From NCBI GenBank assembly GCA_921293015.1, contig OV121087.1:36873235-36937234 (forward strand): a stretch of DNA of 64,000 nucleotides, read 5' to 3'. A model generated the notes under the pieces. That model was given only the letters and a program-made list of their open reading frames with translations, did not search any database and had not been told where the DNA came from. Numbering within the stretch: the first letter of the stretch is position 1; every line of letters begins with the position of its first letter. The position numbers and the translations under genes were made by a program. This DNA comes from Phorcus lineatus. Its lineage: Eukaryota > Mollusca > Gastropoda > Trochida > Trochidae. Positions 1-13,245 of the stretch are shown here, one piece after another.

Positions 1-344
1 TGCAAAGTGTAGAGTCCTTTAAGTTTAGTATTCAGCATAAGGACAGATGTTAGTATAGGAATTTGTGATTTGTGAGAGAATGGATACCCTTTTACTGAGA
101 TAAGATCTGTCTATCTGAATTTTTTTAAAGGTATGTAAAGGTGTCATACATAAGAAAGGCAAGTTTTCTGGATTACACAGCTTTTTTGCAATGATACAAT
201 GACTTCTTATTGGTACCACCAGTGATTCCAGTGATGGCGCTCATTACAAGAGGCTTAACTGAATTGCTCAGTCAAAATGGCACACATTTTCCGCTAAACA
301 TTCTTGAAGGAAGAGCACTATCATTATGACCTCTTCTCTTTTAG

Positions 345-3300
345 GAAAAGTCTATGATGTCATCACCCACGGCGCTTTCACTGCCTTCTGCCAGAAGTTT
401 AAAAGTGGAGGTTTGCGTCGTCTGCTGCAATACCAGAAAGATCTCTACAGTTCGCAAAGCACCCTGGGATTCCGGACCAAGATGCAACAGGCTTGCTCAC
501 TGCTAAATGATATCACAAAGCTGAAGACAGACATCACCCAGGGATGTGATAAGTTATGTCACGCCGCCCTACAGGGAACTGACACACTTCTTCAATCGGA
601 GATGCAGAGTCTTACTGAAACTGTAAGTGCTAAACTCCTAGATTAAATGTCTAAAAGACTATAATTGGGTGCTGCATCTGTCTGTTTATAGTTCATGTTC
701 AATGAGATGAAATGTTAAAGGGACACAGTGTATGTTGTTGGGGTCAAATATGTCAAACTTCATAATTGGTGTTATTTGATCGAGAAGTAGTTGTTGTTTC
801 TGAAAAATAACATCTTATTGCTTATCAGTATAGTATAGTAACAATGAACATGTTAATGTTGAAATTTGTGATCGAAAGCCGAATAATTGTGCAGGCCAAT
901 TAATGACTCTGACATAATTTAAACTTATTTACAGCAGACACAACTTAGAATAACGGTTGGTAGTGCTAAGTCGGTCATGTAACTCATATACATATAAATT
1001 GAACGTATAAGTTCAACATTTGTATGGCTGTTTTTCATTAACAAGTGGAAAAAATGAAATATAATTTTGGCATTAATAGATAAAGATGATACTTTAGAAA
1101 GGGGATTGAAACTTCACTTAGGTCATGAGATATTTTGGCTCTTATTTCAACCATATACAAAATTTATGAAACATGCTCTGTGTCACTTTAATGAATTTTT
1201 ATGGCGGTGACAGTTTCAATCAGAATGTTGATGAAGGTGTTGTTAAAATAGGGAACTCCAGCTAGGGGAGATTCATTGTTATGATCTCATTCCAAGACAC
1301 AATTCCCTTACAGGAGGAACCCTGGCATTTCTTGGTTAACTTTCTATAAGTTTAGATCCCACTTGTTATAGTGTTATTGACCTGTGGAGTAGAGCAAGCT
1401 TTATTTCCTTTTTTCTGTATATCTATAATTCTTTTCAATCGATGTTAGTTAATCACATATTAACTATACCTATAAATTCCTTAACATCTGTTCTCGTACA
1501 TGGCAAATTCCATCATATTCCCTGTATAAATGACCTCTAATTCCTGTAGAATGACCACACTGAATATTTTGGTATGTCTGTATTCTTCAGCTGAATTTAT
1601 GCAATAGCAGCTCATAGTTAGCTAGTGGGAAAATTGTGAGTTAGATTCACCCAATTATTGTTGTAATGATATTGTTTTATGATAAATACCATCATAAACT
1701 TCTTCACAATGTTTAAACTCATTTTATTTGAATTACCACAGGTACGAGAACTAGTACGTCTGTGTGAGGATCCCATACTTCAGCTGTCTGCAGAGAAATA
1801 TATGCAAGCCAAGTCTTCGTCAAACACAGCAGACGGCCTTGACCTTGCTGCCTCCCTGGGTCACATAACCAACAATAGCTGCCAGCAGACGGATAAATCT
1901 CCGGAGAAAAACTGGAGGTGGTCGGGAAGCAACTTTGTCAAGAGTCCTACTGTGGAACCCTGGGTAATATTTGGTACCTCAAAGGAGAACATAAAGAATA
2001 CTTTGTCTGGAGATATGAATGCACCATGATCCAGATAGGATTTTGAATGAGTTTGCATTTTTTGAAATGCATTTGAAATATTACAGAAATTAGATACACT
2101 GAAAAAGCAACTTACTGTGGTGATAATGAAACTTTTCTGTTCTTTTGATATCAAATTCTCACCAATTAATGACATGCAATTTAAAATAAATTCAAAATGC
2201 AAATTTTCAAAAAACTTTAAACTTTCTATGAGATGACTTGACTCAGTCTTCAAAACAAGGAATATCATCAAAGTTTTTTGTGCAAACTTTTCAGGAGGTG
2301 ACGAGGCTCAATCTGGAGGCTGCTATCGTGTGTTTGATATCAAAGGTTGACGACTTGGTTACTAAAGCGTCAGGGTCCAGTCAAGTGTCCGGCTGGTTGG
2401 GGGAGCTGAGCCCAGCGGTCATCAAGCTTCAGAGCTTTGTGGAGATTGTGTCCAGCCGTGCTACTCTTTTCCTTACTTTCCTCTCACTTATGGTAAGTTT
2501 TGGAATGTTTGGTGAAATCAGTTTGTATGGATGGGTTTCACTCCGTAATAATATGATACAGAAAAACGTATTGTAATTAGGAGATAAATCCATTCTGTTT
2601 TTTATTTTTGGGTTGTATGTCGTGCATTTTTCACTCCTAAATTTAATTTATATTTTTAATTTATTAAATGTTTATTTAGGGGTGAAAAATGCACAACATA
2701 CAACCCCAAAATAAAAAACAGAACGGATTTATCTCATTCTAACATGACTAATTAGAAAAATAATGAGGAACTTATTTGCCTTGCGCAACAACAATGTGAT
2801 GAGGTCGAACCAGTACAGACCAGTTCCACTTGCTTTCGAAACTACGGTACAGTTCCATTTTCAAAGAACACGCTTCAGTAAAAAAAAAGAAAAAACAAAA
2901 ATAAACCAACAGGTTTTTAAAATAGAACCCCTTAAGTATTTATTTCGTTGATGATAATATCAACAAAAGACAGATTTTTTATCCCGTCAGAGATATGTTT
3001 TTCAAGTAAATTATAAAAAGGTCACCTATCACCCCTACAATACCGACAAGGACTGACCCAATCAAGGGACGTCACTCTAAAAGTAGTTGTGTACTGCTAG
3101 CGTTAACTCCTCAAGCAAAAAGTGAACTGATTGAATGAACGATCAAGAAAGCTGTATAGTTTGTCATGGTTGAATACACTGTCTGGAAATTCACTTATGA
3201 ATGAGAGGGCGGAAAGGGAAGCAGTTTGTAAAGTTGAAGAATAACGTACGTCTCATCTGTTCACTTGAAGAATCGCTATTGCCGCGCGTTACGGTACGAA

Positions 3301-6300
3301 GCGAGCTCGGTTTGAAATTAAATTTAGTGATAAAAAAATAAACTACTTCGACAAATAATAACGAAAGAATGGATTTTTCGTATGAATTACTAAAGAAATA
3401 AGGTATTTTCAATGTCTTTATAGAATTGATTTAAAATTAATTTTTGAGTTGTCTGTAAGGCGATGAAAACAGTAAGTTCAGCGAATTGTTTGCGCGTATG
3501 AATGTGAATCGGTCGTAAATATTTAGAGGTGATTATCACTCCAAAAGTGATTGTGGTAACCAATCAGAAAGCAGTATTTTCATTCTAGTTTTCGTGTTAT
3601 GTTAGAATACGTATTGCATTACATTGGTACTTTTCATATTTTAGTTTTTCAATGCTCTCTTGACCAAATAACAGCAATTACAACAGGGATCAATCCTGAA
3701 TTGGCTGTCGTTTTTTAAAAAGAGATAATTGAGTGACTGGTTTCAGTGCTATTTCACTTTGCGAGTACGCACTTTGTTTACTTCAGTAAAATGGCATTTT
3801 TTTGGTTATGTTTTGACTGAAATTTTACGAAAATTGTTATTTTGAAAGCCTCCGATATATTGGATGTATTCGGAAGACTGTTTTGGTACACATCATATTG
3901 TTTCTGTATTGCATTATATTGATCTACCAATAACACCGTGCATCCTTATCAGATAATGGGACATTTAGACTTAACATGCTCCTTGGTGTTCAAAGATTGC
4001 ACAGAAAGAAAATGGAGAAAAATATGGATAGAATTTGATTACACTAAGATTGTTCCTAAGACACTAAGATATTCAATATATTTTCTAAAATCATCATGTT
4101 TTTCCCCTGACTGATGGTAATTTCAGTATTTCTTTACCCAAAAATATGTAATTAACAACAATGTGAAATAATCCACACACAAAAATTTATGTTTCACTTC
4201 TTTGCCTTGGATGTTGACCTGATGAGGATTGTAAACTAATCAGCACGAACAGTACCATTTTGTTTCAACTTCTTCTCTACAAAAATACCTTGGTTAAACT
4301 GGACCATTACTAATTTGGAATCCTCTCATGTGTTTTGATATTCTGCAGGAGAACAAAGACAACGTGAAGATGATGCACGGTGTGAAGACGAGGAGGGACG
4401 TGGTCACTGCACATGCAGTAAGTCTCACAAATGTAGTCACTGACGCTGATCGGAGTCGGTTTTTTTATCAAAACATGTTGAAGCACCAATCAGCAATTTT
4501 GAAAGTGTTTTTGGGACTCATCAGTCTCTCTGTTTTTGCAATGTTTAGGAAATTGTTTTTTGTTCTTATTTGATAAAAAATAAATCTTAATTTTAAGATT
4601 TTGATGAATTAAAAGGCACCCGATATCATCATCATCATCATCATCAGTGTGACACTTCCCGGTGACTTATCCAGGAATTTTGAGGGGGTCACCTATTGAA
4701 AATGAGGGGTGATGATGTAGATTTCTGATAAAAAAAATTCCATTTGGGGAGAGGTTGGGTTGAACTACCGAACCCCCTGTTTTTATCTGCCAAGGCTTCC
4801 TGTTATAAATATTTTAGGAAATCTGAAAGTGACTTTTTATAATTATAGGATCATTGTTACTCTTATATTTTCAGATAACGACTTTACTCAGTGGAATCGT
4901 AGTGAACATACAAACCAATATACATAAGCCCCATTACTTGGAACAGTTAGTTACGTGTGGCCTGCTGGCTGAGTTCGAATGCTTGTTGAGCTGTTATGGT
5001 GAGGAACAGGGAATGTTGGAAGATATGTCTGTCGCAGTCGATGATCTCGCTAGCGTGTCTTACTGCTTCACCGAGGCTGAGAATGATGTGTTCGAACCTG
5101 TTATTTCCCTTAAGAGGTATTTAGAAAAATTAATGATGTTTTGCAGAGGTTTTAAGCAGTCAAATATAAAAGTATAAAAGTTTTGGAATCTACCAAGATT
5201 CAAACCAATGACGACAAAATACGCTAACACACACTGAAACAATCATTGCTAGGCAACAGTGATATGTGCACATGTGCTCATACTGAAAATATGTCACCAC
5301 TTATGATAAACCATATGGGTAATAAAAATGATCAAAAGAACTTGCATGTATGGAAGCTCTTGTATCTAGCTGTGTTTTGATCTGAACTTTGATATTTCAT
5401 TTGATTTTTAAAGATATAAGATTTTTTTTTAAATAAATTCATTTTCATGCATGTTACCATTTTAGAATTTGTTTTCAGTGCAATAAAAGAAGGAATGTTT
5501 CCTGATATCAACAGGTAAGAAGGTTTTCGATACTTATGTTGTATACAAGTGTTTTACTTGTAAAATATGATTTTCATTTTCTAGTCCTATTGTTAAAAAA
5601 ATCAAAACATTTTTCCAATTTCCAACAACTCACAGAGTGGCTCTTTAAGTTGAGAATGGTGGGATGTTGGGGTATTAACTCTTGATGTTTGAAGTTGAAA
5701 TGAGAAGAAGCTTCTCATCAGGGAGGAGGCGTTTATTTAGTGAATTCTGTAACTGTTTGACATTAGGTTAAAGTAAAAAAATGTCAGTGTCTTTCAATGA
5801 AGGCCTACCTTAGTAATAAATCAAATGATTTATTATCCAGACACTGTCTCAAGGTAGAGATTCCTGTCTCTTCTTATGCGTACAATCTACTTCCTGCGGA
5901 GTTGCGTCAAGGTCACAGTATCAAGGTCACACCAGTTCTGTTCAACATTGGAATCAACGAGCAGGCAACACTTGCCGAAAAGTATGTTCCTGATAAGATT
6001 GCTAATTCATTTCTTGAAACATTAAAAAATTTCCTTAGTTAAGTTGAACTATTACTAGGACATAGAATTTGTGCTTACAAATCATTTAGTTTCTAATGTT
6101 CAACATTGTTATCCCTTCTTCATTTTATATAATTTATACATAATTTATGATGATAAGGTTTATTTCATCAATATCAGATTTGACTATAGGTGTGTCAATA
6201 TTTTGTTCTTTAAATGTTAGTTGTTGGTTGAAAATGTGTCAAATTTAAGACTTATATTGTAAAATTTATGATCAAAGTCTAAAAATGCAATTTGACTTTA

Positions 6301-7725
6301 AGTGTTCTAAAATTAGCAAGCTCTTTTCTTAGTCAGAGATTGACAACCAGAGGATTATGCTTGTTGTCCCCCGCCGCAATGCGGAATGGGGGACTATGAA
6401 TTCAGCGGCTTCTGTCCATACGTCCGTACGTACGTATGTCCGAAATCTTGTTAACACGATATCTCGTATCTCGTGATGACAGCCCTCAATGGAGAAAGAC
6501 TCAGGCGCCTGTCGACATTGGTGACCTTGACCTCATTTTCAAGGTCACCACAACACTTTGACCACTGTGTAATACATTGTTAACGCGATATCTCGTGAAG
6601 CTTAGCACCTAGAGTTTTCATATTTGACGACAGCCTACACCGGCAGATGACTCAGGCACCAGTGGACTTTGGTGACCTTATTCATAGATCTTTTTCTTCA
6701 CAGGTTTGGCAGCACAAATGTACAAGAGAGAATTAATGCTGAGAGCGTAGCAAAGATCTTCACCTACTTCGAGAAGTATTTGGAGGTGTTTGGTAAATCA
6801 GGTAAGAGAAATGGACTTGTAAAGTCATGAATCAAAAAAATGTTCTTCTCAACTTGATCAATGTTATATTACACTGAGCAAGCTTCAACCTATCTTTAAA
6901 GGGGAAGTATCAAATTGTTTAAAAATTAATAAAGTGATATTACGAAAAACAAAAACAAGTGTAACCAATAGCAATACAAAGATTTTTAATCAAAGAAGCA
7001 GTTCTGAAACAATCGTTCTGTGTTTAGTTAAGCAATGGGAATCCATTTTCCTACTTAAAATGAGGGGCGGGATAGTGCAGTGGTTAGCGAATTCGGCTTC
7101 AGATCAAGAGGTCTGTGGTTCGAATCCTGCCAGGGCTTTGGCAACTGTGTCTGCAGTAAAGAATTGTTCTACAGCAGAGATGTTAGACAATATTTGATTT
7201 GAAAACAAAAAGGATGGCATCCAGTTTGCAAATGTTTATTGCTGGGAGATTTCAAAAGATCCAAGGAACATGGTCCAATTGTGACAGAGGGTTAATGGGA
7301 AGCCAGTTATTGAAAAGAATGTTTTGCGATGGTCCAATTATGCAATAATGGAATCCAAATACTCAATATTTTTCTTCTAAAATAATGATTTAATACGATT
7401 TTATGAATGGTGCAGAATGATAAATTTATTATGATAAATAACATTTTTACAATTTTATTTAAGGATTTGTAAATTCTTGAGCCTTTAAATGATTTTTTTT
7501 AATCTGATGTCCTGATCATCTGAAATAGGGCCAGAATTGTTAAACATCAAACATAGCTCATTATGAATGCCTTTCTAATAACCTGGCACTCAAAAGAGTT
7601 TTGATGTTTTGGGGTTAAAAAAATCAGCAGCTTACATTATTTTTGTCCAGGTTGACAGGGTTTCACAAATTCATTGTCTGTAAATAAGGCAGTAAGGAAA
7701 GTTTGATTCTCCTTGATTGTGCTTG

Positions 7726-7761
<36 letters not shown>

Positions 7762-10558
7762 ACATCATCATCATCATCAACATGTTGATTGTGTACATCA
7801 TCATCATCATCATCATGTTGATTGTGTACAAAATCATCATCATCATGATTGTGCTTGTGTTCATCATCATCATCATCATCATCATCAACATGTTGATTGT
7901 GTACATCATCATCATCATCATCATGTTGATTGTGTACAAAATCATCATCATCGTAATCATCATCGTAATCATCATCGTAATCATCATCATGATTGTGCGC
8001 ATCATCATCAGCATCATCATCAGCATCATCATCAGCATCATCATCATCATCATCATCATGTTGATTGTGTACAAAATAATCATCATTATCATCATCAACT
8101 TGATTGTGTACATCATCATCATCATGTTGATTGTGTACAAAATAATCATCATTATCATCATCAACTTGATTGTGTACATCATCCTCATTGTCATCTTGAT
8201 TGTGATCAACATCATCATCATATTCATCATCATGATTGTGTAAAGTTCAGCACCCGAAGTGTTTGATCTTCTTTGTTTCTGCAGGTGAACCACAGACCCG
8301 GGTCTCTCAGCTGACCAAACAACTCCACACCAATGTGATGATGAAGAAGAGTAAGAATGTGGAGGTTCTACACATAGCTGCAGAGGTGAGGAACTGGTTA
8401 AATCTAACAAACTCTCACACTTGTACATAATCCTTTAAACCACATGCCCTCCCCTACTCCCTTCCCCTTCCTTATCTTCTTGGTTTCTGTTTAATTCATT
8501 CCAAATTTTAAGATTTAAAACTTCACACCTTTTGACTACAGCTTTAAAATCCTTTTTTGGAACTTTCTAAAGGCACTTTGGTCTAAGTGCAAATTCATCT
8601 CCGAAGGAAACACTTGTAAAATATCCAGCGTAAGTAAGTTAGAACTTTTCCTACAGTAGAATGAGAGAAATATTTTATTTTTGTGTCACACATCTGAACT
8701 TTCAACATATTGTCACTAAAAGCAAATCGATATCCATCTAGAAGACCTATGGAACAACCTTTACATATTATAAGCTAAAAATTGCTAAGAATTATTTATG
8801 TGTAGTGTTTTCATATTACAAATATGGAAATTCTGAACACAGGTGATCTTAGTTTGTCCATAGAATGGTTTAAAACATGCAGGATTGAATTTTAAAAACA
8901 AGAGATATGTTAATGTATTCCGTAAAGGAAGTTTCCAAGCAATCAAAGATGTTCATGGACTGATTTTGAGTGATAAATGGTTCCATTTGAGGAGCTCTAT
9001 GACTACAAGAGTAGAAACCAAAGTATTTTGTTATAGTTTCGGAATGACCTTGACACAATGATCTTTGTTATTGTTCTTGAGGTAAAAAACTGACCTTCCT
9101 GGTCCTCTAGGCCAAACTTACTTTTATTTACTTTTAATTTCTGGACCAGGACTGATTGCACAAAATAATACGGTAACCTACCTTTAAGGACTAACTTAAA
9201 CAATAGTTTTAAGTTAGTTTTGTCCCTTAACTGATCCATGTTTTGGGATAAATACTCAACAAATTAAGTTCAGGACCAGACTAATTTTCAATATTTAGAT
9301 ATTCTATAGTTCATATAATGATATATGATGATTAAATTTTGAGTACTGGGGTGGTTCTTAAAATTTTTTATTTAGCAAGTATTTATTTTTTATGACTATT
9401 GAGCATAACTGATAATTCTTCTCGGCACAGATTTGCAGAAAGTTGAGTGGAGTGCGGTTTACATGCTGTAAGTCTGGAAAGGATAGGACAGCGATGGGGG
9501 TGACCCTTGAACTGGTACAGATACTACAACAGGAACACGACCTGGCCTCGCACGTCTTCTGGCAGTCTCTTGACTGTTTCCGCAGGTAAGCATTCTACCC
9601 GTGAATATATGATGTTATCACCTATTTTTCGTCATTTGTCACCTGCAGAAATATTTTATCTAGACACTCCTGAAATTTTCAAATTCAAGTTTGTCAACAA
9701 GGCATAAATTACTAAACATGTTCTAGGGTGAAGCTACTGATGATATACAATTTAAAAAAATCAAAGAATTTTAAATTTTCTTTTTTATGCTTTTATACTC
9801 ACAATGAATATATCTTTGAATATAGTCTTCCCTATATCCGTATGACTATACAAATAATGATATCAGTTTTATTACAGTTCAGAATAAAAAATACTGCTTT
9901 GAGTAATTAGCTTTAATTTTGATACTCAAAAAAACTTTCAACAAGAGACTGTTTCCAAAAATAATATCATCGTATCCTTATCAGCATATCATTTTTTTTT
10001 AAAAACAGGGATTTTTGGGGTTCTTCAGTTTCTATTGTTTTCCTTACAAATGTTTTCCAGAAGAAATTTTAAATATCATCATAATTATGTTCATGTCAAA
10101 TCATTGCAGGAATCACCTTTTTGATTTCCTGTTCGTCTAGATAGTGGCAGATGATGGGCCTAGATATTCGAAGCTCTCTTAGTGCTATGTTAGTCTTAAG
10201 CCAATGTTGATGATGAGTACTTACAACTATCTTAGGGCTAAGAGAGTTCAAAAATCAAGGCCCAGGAATCTAGAAAGGGGGGAGGGGAGATTCACTCCTT
10301 GAGTGAGGAAGTAACCCATTTTTCTGTTGAAGGGAGGTAGAATCCTTGAACAGTAACGTAGGTAGAATCCTTGAACAGTAACTTTGTTATCCACTTAGGT
10401 TATCGTCGCGATTTAATATTTCCAGTGTCGGATGTCGGAGGGACAACTCCCTGAAGAACACTGGAGTTAAGAAATACGCCTTCAACAGTCTCCAGATGTT
10501 GTACATTCCTAAGCTGTACCGAGCTCCCAGTGGCACTTACGGAGGCATACAGACATAG
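345..10558 (+). CDS. INPP4: Inositol polyphosphate 4-phosphatase (INPP4 type), 3' portion
   Basis: The family removes the 4-phosphate from phosphatidylinositol 3,4-bisphosphate and damps PI3K signalling at membranes. Eleven exons join without a frame break: 345-622, 1742-1963, 2295-2492, 4349-4417, 4875-5116, 5479-5514, 5841-5981, 6704-6801, 8285-8385, 9431-9585 and 10426-10558 (TAG). All have AG acceptors and GT donors. The visible part encodes 556 residues; family members are usually about 900-1000 aa, so the N-terminal C2 region and start lie upstream of the window. Family marks are a [10 protein letters not shown] segment (exon 7), the CX5R active site CKSGKDRT (exon 10) and a C-terminal KYAFNSLQ...GTYG tail. 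Exon 6 is only 36 nt. Introns carry a SINE, a long (ATC)n array, a foldback hairpin and a TTAA element. I cannot tell type A from type B: gastropods may have a single pro-orthologue. The assignment is strong; exon ends are read by eye from phase consistency. Confidence 0.93.
715..1191. mobile_element. TTAA-flanked MITE, 'GGGACACAGTG' family, copy 1
   Basis: The element lies in the first visible INPP4 intron. It is bounded by TTAA at 715-718 and 1188-1191. Its ends are roughly inverted (AGGGACACAGTG on the left, CTCTGTGTCACT on the right). It has no coding capacity. A diverged copy lies at about 35407-35851 and a partial reversed copy at about 53890-54160. It shares the internal phrase 'gatcgaaa.ccg' with the AGAGCCACTCCGTG family. 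A TTAA target duplication is typical of piggyBac-type transposition, so I infer a non-autonomous piggyBac derivative. Confidence 0.7.
2581..2735. repeat. 155-bp foldback element (long perfect-like hairpin)
   Basis: The left arm, from GAGATAAATCCATTCTG, is the reverse complement of the right arm, ending CAGAACGGATTTATCTC. The arms are about 60 bp, differ at only a few positions and enclose an AT-rich loop of about 35 bp. The heptamer TAATTAG occurs directly before the hairpin and again about 14 bp after it, but is not a clean target duplication. It sits in an INPP4 intron. It is probably a MITE; a transcript through it would fold into a strong hairpin. Confidence 0.75.
6362..6680. repeat. Dispersed repeat with internal duplication, abutting an exon
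   Basis: This is a GC-richer block that starts with the small palindromic phrase CCGCCGCAATGCGG, followed by alternating CGTCCGTACG runs. It has two related halves, each containing GTTAAC.CGATATCTCGT, then GACAGCC, then GACTCAGGC, then TTGGTGACCTT. The second half ends about 24 bp before the INPP4 exon at 6704. It looks like a mollusc dispersed repeat rather than gene sequence. I did not identify its class. Confidence 0.55.
7063..7195 (+). repeat. tRNA-derived SINE
   Basis: It contains an intact polymerase III A box (TAGTGCAGTGG, about 7073-7083) and B box (GGTTCGAATCC, about 7117-7127) at tRNA-like spacing. The T-stem does not pair properly, so this is not a functional tRNA gene. The tail after the tRNA-like head is unrelated to a tRNA. 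It lies in the INPP4 intron between 6801 and 8285. The 3' boundary is uncertain. Confidence 0.65.
7729..8245. repeat. Compound (ATC)n microsatellite with interspersed 18-20 bp spacers
   Basis: Runs of CATCAT alternate with a spacer based on GTTGATTGTGTACAAAAT or GATTGTGCTTGTGTT. The compound unit repeats many times over about 500 bp in the last third of the INPP4 intron before 8285. Poly-His, poly-Ile and poly-Met open frames across it are by-products of the repeat and not genes. It ends about 40 bp before an exon, close to the acceptor region. Confidence 0.9.
9431..9585 (+). other. INPP4: Catalytic exon of the INPP4-type phosphatase
   Basis: This exon encodes the phosphatase loop. The nucleophilic cysteine codon is TGT at 9467-9469 and the motif CKSGKDRT spans 9467-9490, which fits the CX5R signature of cysteine-based phosphatases. 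The lysine and arginine expected to bind the substrate phosphates are present. The exon starts in phase 0 and ends in phase 2, and the next exon (10426) restores the frame. The residues around the motif (GVRFT before, [12 protein letters not shown] after) look like ordinary INPP4 sequence, so I infer an active enzyme. Confidence 0.93.
10155..10264. repeat. 110-bp foldback element
   Basis: The arms are about 45 bp, starting TGGGCCTAGATATTCGAAGC on the left and ending in its diverged reverse complement on the right. The inner part includes CTCTCTTAG...CTA on both arms. It lies in the last INPP4 intron. A relic of the same phrase (CTTAGCACTAAGAGAGCTT) appears near 13695-13715, so the element is dispersed. 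Confidence 0.6.
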
Positions 10559-11047
10559 GCAGAGATTTTAACCCTTAACAAGCTTTCAATGAAACCGACT
10601 TTTGATGTTACCTTAGGTCTTTAACACTTTACTTGTAATTAGTAATATTTTGAGCATTTAGGTCTCATGAAAACCACTTTCATGAACAAACCCTGATTCC
10701 TTTATTGAAGCCTCTTATGAATGATCTTGCTCTAATTCATTCAGTAGGGTAAGGGTTAAGGAAGGTGTCATAACATACGTATTGTTGAAGGACTATATTC
10801 CCTTCCATATCAATTATTTCTACTCAAAAATTTAATTTTTATGTCAAATCTGTTAATAAATTTTTATCACTTTATCAACTGTAGATTGATGGATGAATTA
10901 GATGATAATTGTTATTTACTTATTATGAATTTATAGTCATATTTGTTGAAAATGTTTGAAGAATTACGATGTGACGTGCAATACAAAAATCTGCATCTCA
11001 TTTAGAAATAATTTTGAAATAGTTATATTATAATTTTGAATATACAC

Positions 11048-11632
11048 TTAAAGTTATAGTCTCATTTTTGTAAGGCAACTAAACTGAACTAATTATTCTT
11101 CACGAACAGAATTTGATCACTAACACAAATATTTCCAGTCGCATTTGCAAAGATTTTGATTTTTATGCCCGTTTTACAGTTTTGGATGAAGTAGCTTATT
11201 GGCGTATGCCGTTTCAGACCGATGAGGTACCGAATCAAGTGCAATCCCATCGCGAGTACGAAACACCGGAAATCTAGTTACCGCAGCGCCGATACTTATG
11301 ACAGACGCATTCTTCACTGAGTTTACCACCTTTTTGTTATTTCTGTATTTGGAAAAACGTAAGCTATTAGCTATTTTCATTGGATATTCAGCTGGGAAAT
11401 TTTATGTGTTCTTCGTCATGGCCTTAGTGAAATGACGTGGTAAGGACTAACGCTCGCAAAAAACATAATATTTGGGTAGGATAAGTAGTTTGAACTTCAT
11501 TATTGAGGGCTAGAATGCCTGCAGAGTTCTGAAAATTGTTGCAAACGTCAGGGGAAAGATTTCTGTGAGTGGTGAACTATTTGTCCGGCATTTATTACAA
11601 TTTGCCTTGCAAAAATGAGACTATGACTTTAA
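11048..11632. mobile_element. TTAA-flanked MITE, 'AGTCTCATTTTTG' family
   Basis: The left end, after TTAA (11048-11051), reads AGTTATAGTCTCATTTTTG. The right end is its reverse complement with two mismatches over about 26 bp, followed by TTAA (11629-11632). The internal 530 bp has no credible coding sequence. The TTAA duplication suggests mobilisation by a piggyBac-type transposase. Confidence 0.7.
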
Positions 11633-13245
11633 GATATATCAAAGCAATCAAAGCCTTTGTTTAAAACAGTGGTACAAACAGTGTCATGCAATCGACCACT
11701 TATAGTTTCCTCAAAGAATCTTCAACAATCGTATATAAGAGACTGGAGCTAGAAGAGCCACAGGAGATACATTGGACAGAATGTTGCAGCTTAAATAACA
11801 AATCTGCCTCTTTATCAATTCCACTTGCAAAGAACAATGTATGTGTTGTCCAAAGCATTAGACAAAAACTTTATTGACCAAAATATACAAAACGTCCTGA
11901 CCTATACTGTTCAAACATTTTTAGAGCTAAAATGGTTTGTCACACTACTTTAACATTAACTTACTATCAAATCACACTAAGGTGTTTTAGCATATGTGTC
12001 AAGATTCTTATCTCCCAATTCAAGGTCTCCGTTAACTTCCCATGTCTGGTGAAAATATGAATATGAAAATGAATAATTCAAAAATAGTTAAATGTAATTT
12101 TATTTCTATCTTAAAATAATGAAATTATATTTCAACCTTAATTTTCTGTATCTCAATTAATCTCCTTTTAGATTTTAATGATATTCTTTGACTATTATAA
12201 TAATCACCTTGATTCTTTGGCAGTTTTTGTTATCTTTTTATTGAATTTGACTTGACTACTTTACATATCAATATTTGGCATTGATGTAAACAAACACTTC
12301 TAATAAAAAGGTGATACTATATGTATCTTGTCTTGCAACATTATAGATGTTATCATGTATTTTTTGTCACTTTATTTGAACATTATTTTACTTTCTTCAG
12401 TTTTAGTAATTGTTAGATTTGGGCTAATGGCAATAATGCTATTTCTAAGATTTACACCAAATGATTGAAACTTAAATAGTCACATATGTATTTTAATAAT
12501 CAATGTAAATGCTCAAATTTGATGTATAGACAATTGTTTTGTTAAATATTGCTTACTGATTTAAAGCCATGTTATTATCATTTGAAAAAGTAATAAATCA
12601 AACAATCATATCATTCTTTTGTTCTTGTTTTTCATCTCAACTTTCTTTATTTAATTTTCATATTTTACTAACATCTTTATTGTAAAACCTTTTTACACAA
12701 ATATTCAAAAGGCTATTTTTAAGGGGAGAATAAACTATTTTTTGGAAAGAGCAGAATGTTTTGGGATAGAATTTTACAGGCTACTTTTGGGGCAGAGCAC
12801 ATTTTTGAAGGTAAACAAAAAGATCTCACAAAAAAACTAGCAGTATGAAGGCAATCCCATTTAAGTAACATAATCAGTTCTAAAACAAAAGTTACATCAT
12901 TGATTAAGCTAAATGAATCAATTTCCCTATCTAATATGATTAAACAGTGTTTACACTAAAATGGTTAAGTTTTTTGTTTGATACTTGATATTTTCTTTAT
13001 CACTATCAATAATCGGATTATGTAATGAGATGTTTGACCCTCTGAGAGTAATATATTTGGCAGCAGAAACATTAATTTGAATCGGGGAAAATTCGAAGAA
13101 ATAAAATTTCAACAAAAATGTGCTAATGCCCCTTGAAACACTGAAACCCTGTCGATGATAAAACTACTGGATGAAAGACTTCTTTATCATAGTCCTGCTA
13201 TTGTTTGGGTATTTAGCAACCTGGGCCTACATTTCTGAAGTACTC

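Noticed and set aside
1..344. A coding exon before 345
   Set aside because: No frame with a proper donor joins to the phase-2 start at 345. The stretch reads as intron with a polypyrimidine tract ending in AG at 344.
7063..7140. A functional tRNA gene
   Set aside because: A and B boxes are good, but the T-arm and acceptor stem do not pair properly and the sequence continues into a SINE-like tail.
7637..8428. 263-codon minus-strand frame and 187/176-codon plus-strand frames (poly-Met, poly-His, poly-Ile)
   Set aside because: They are translations of an (ATC)n microsatellite with spacers inside an INPP4 intron. The composition is purely repeat driven.
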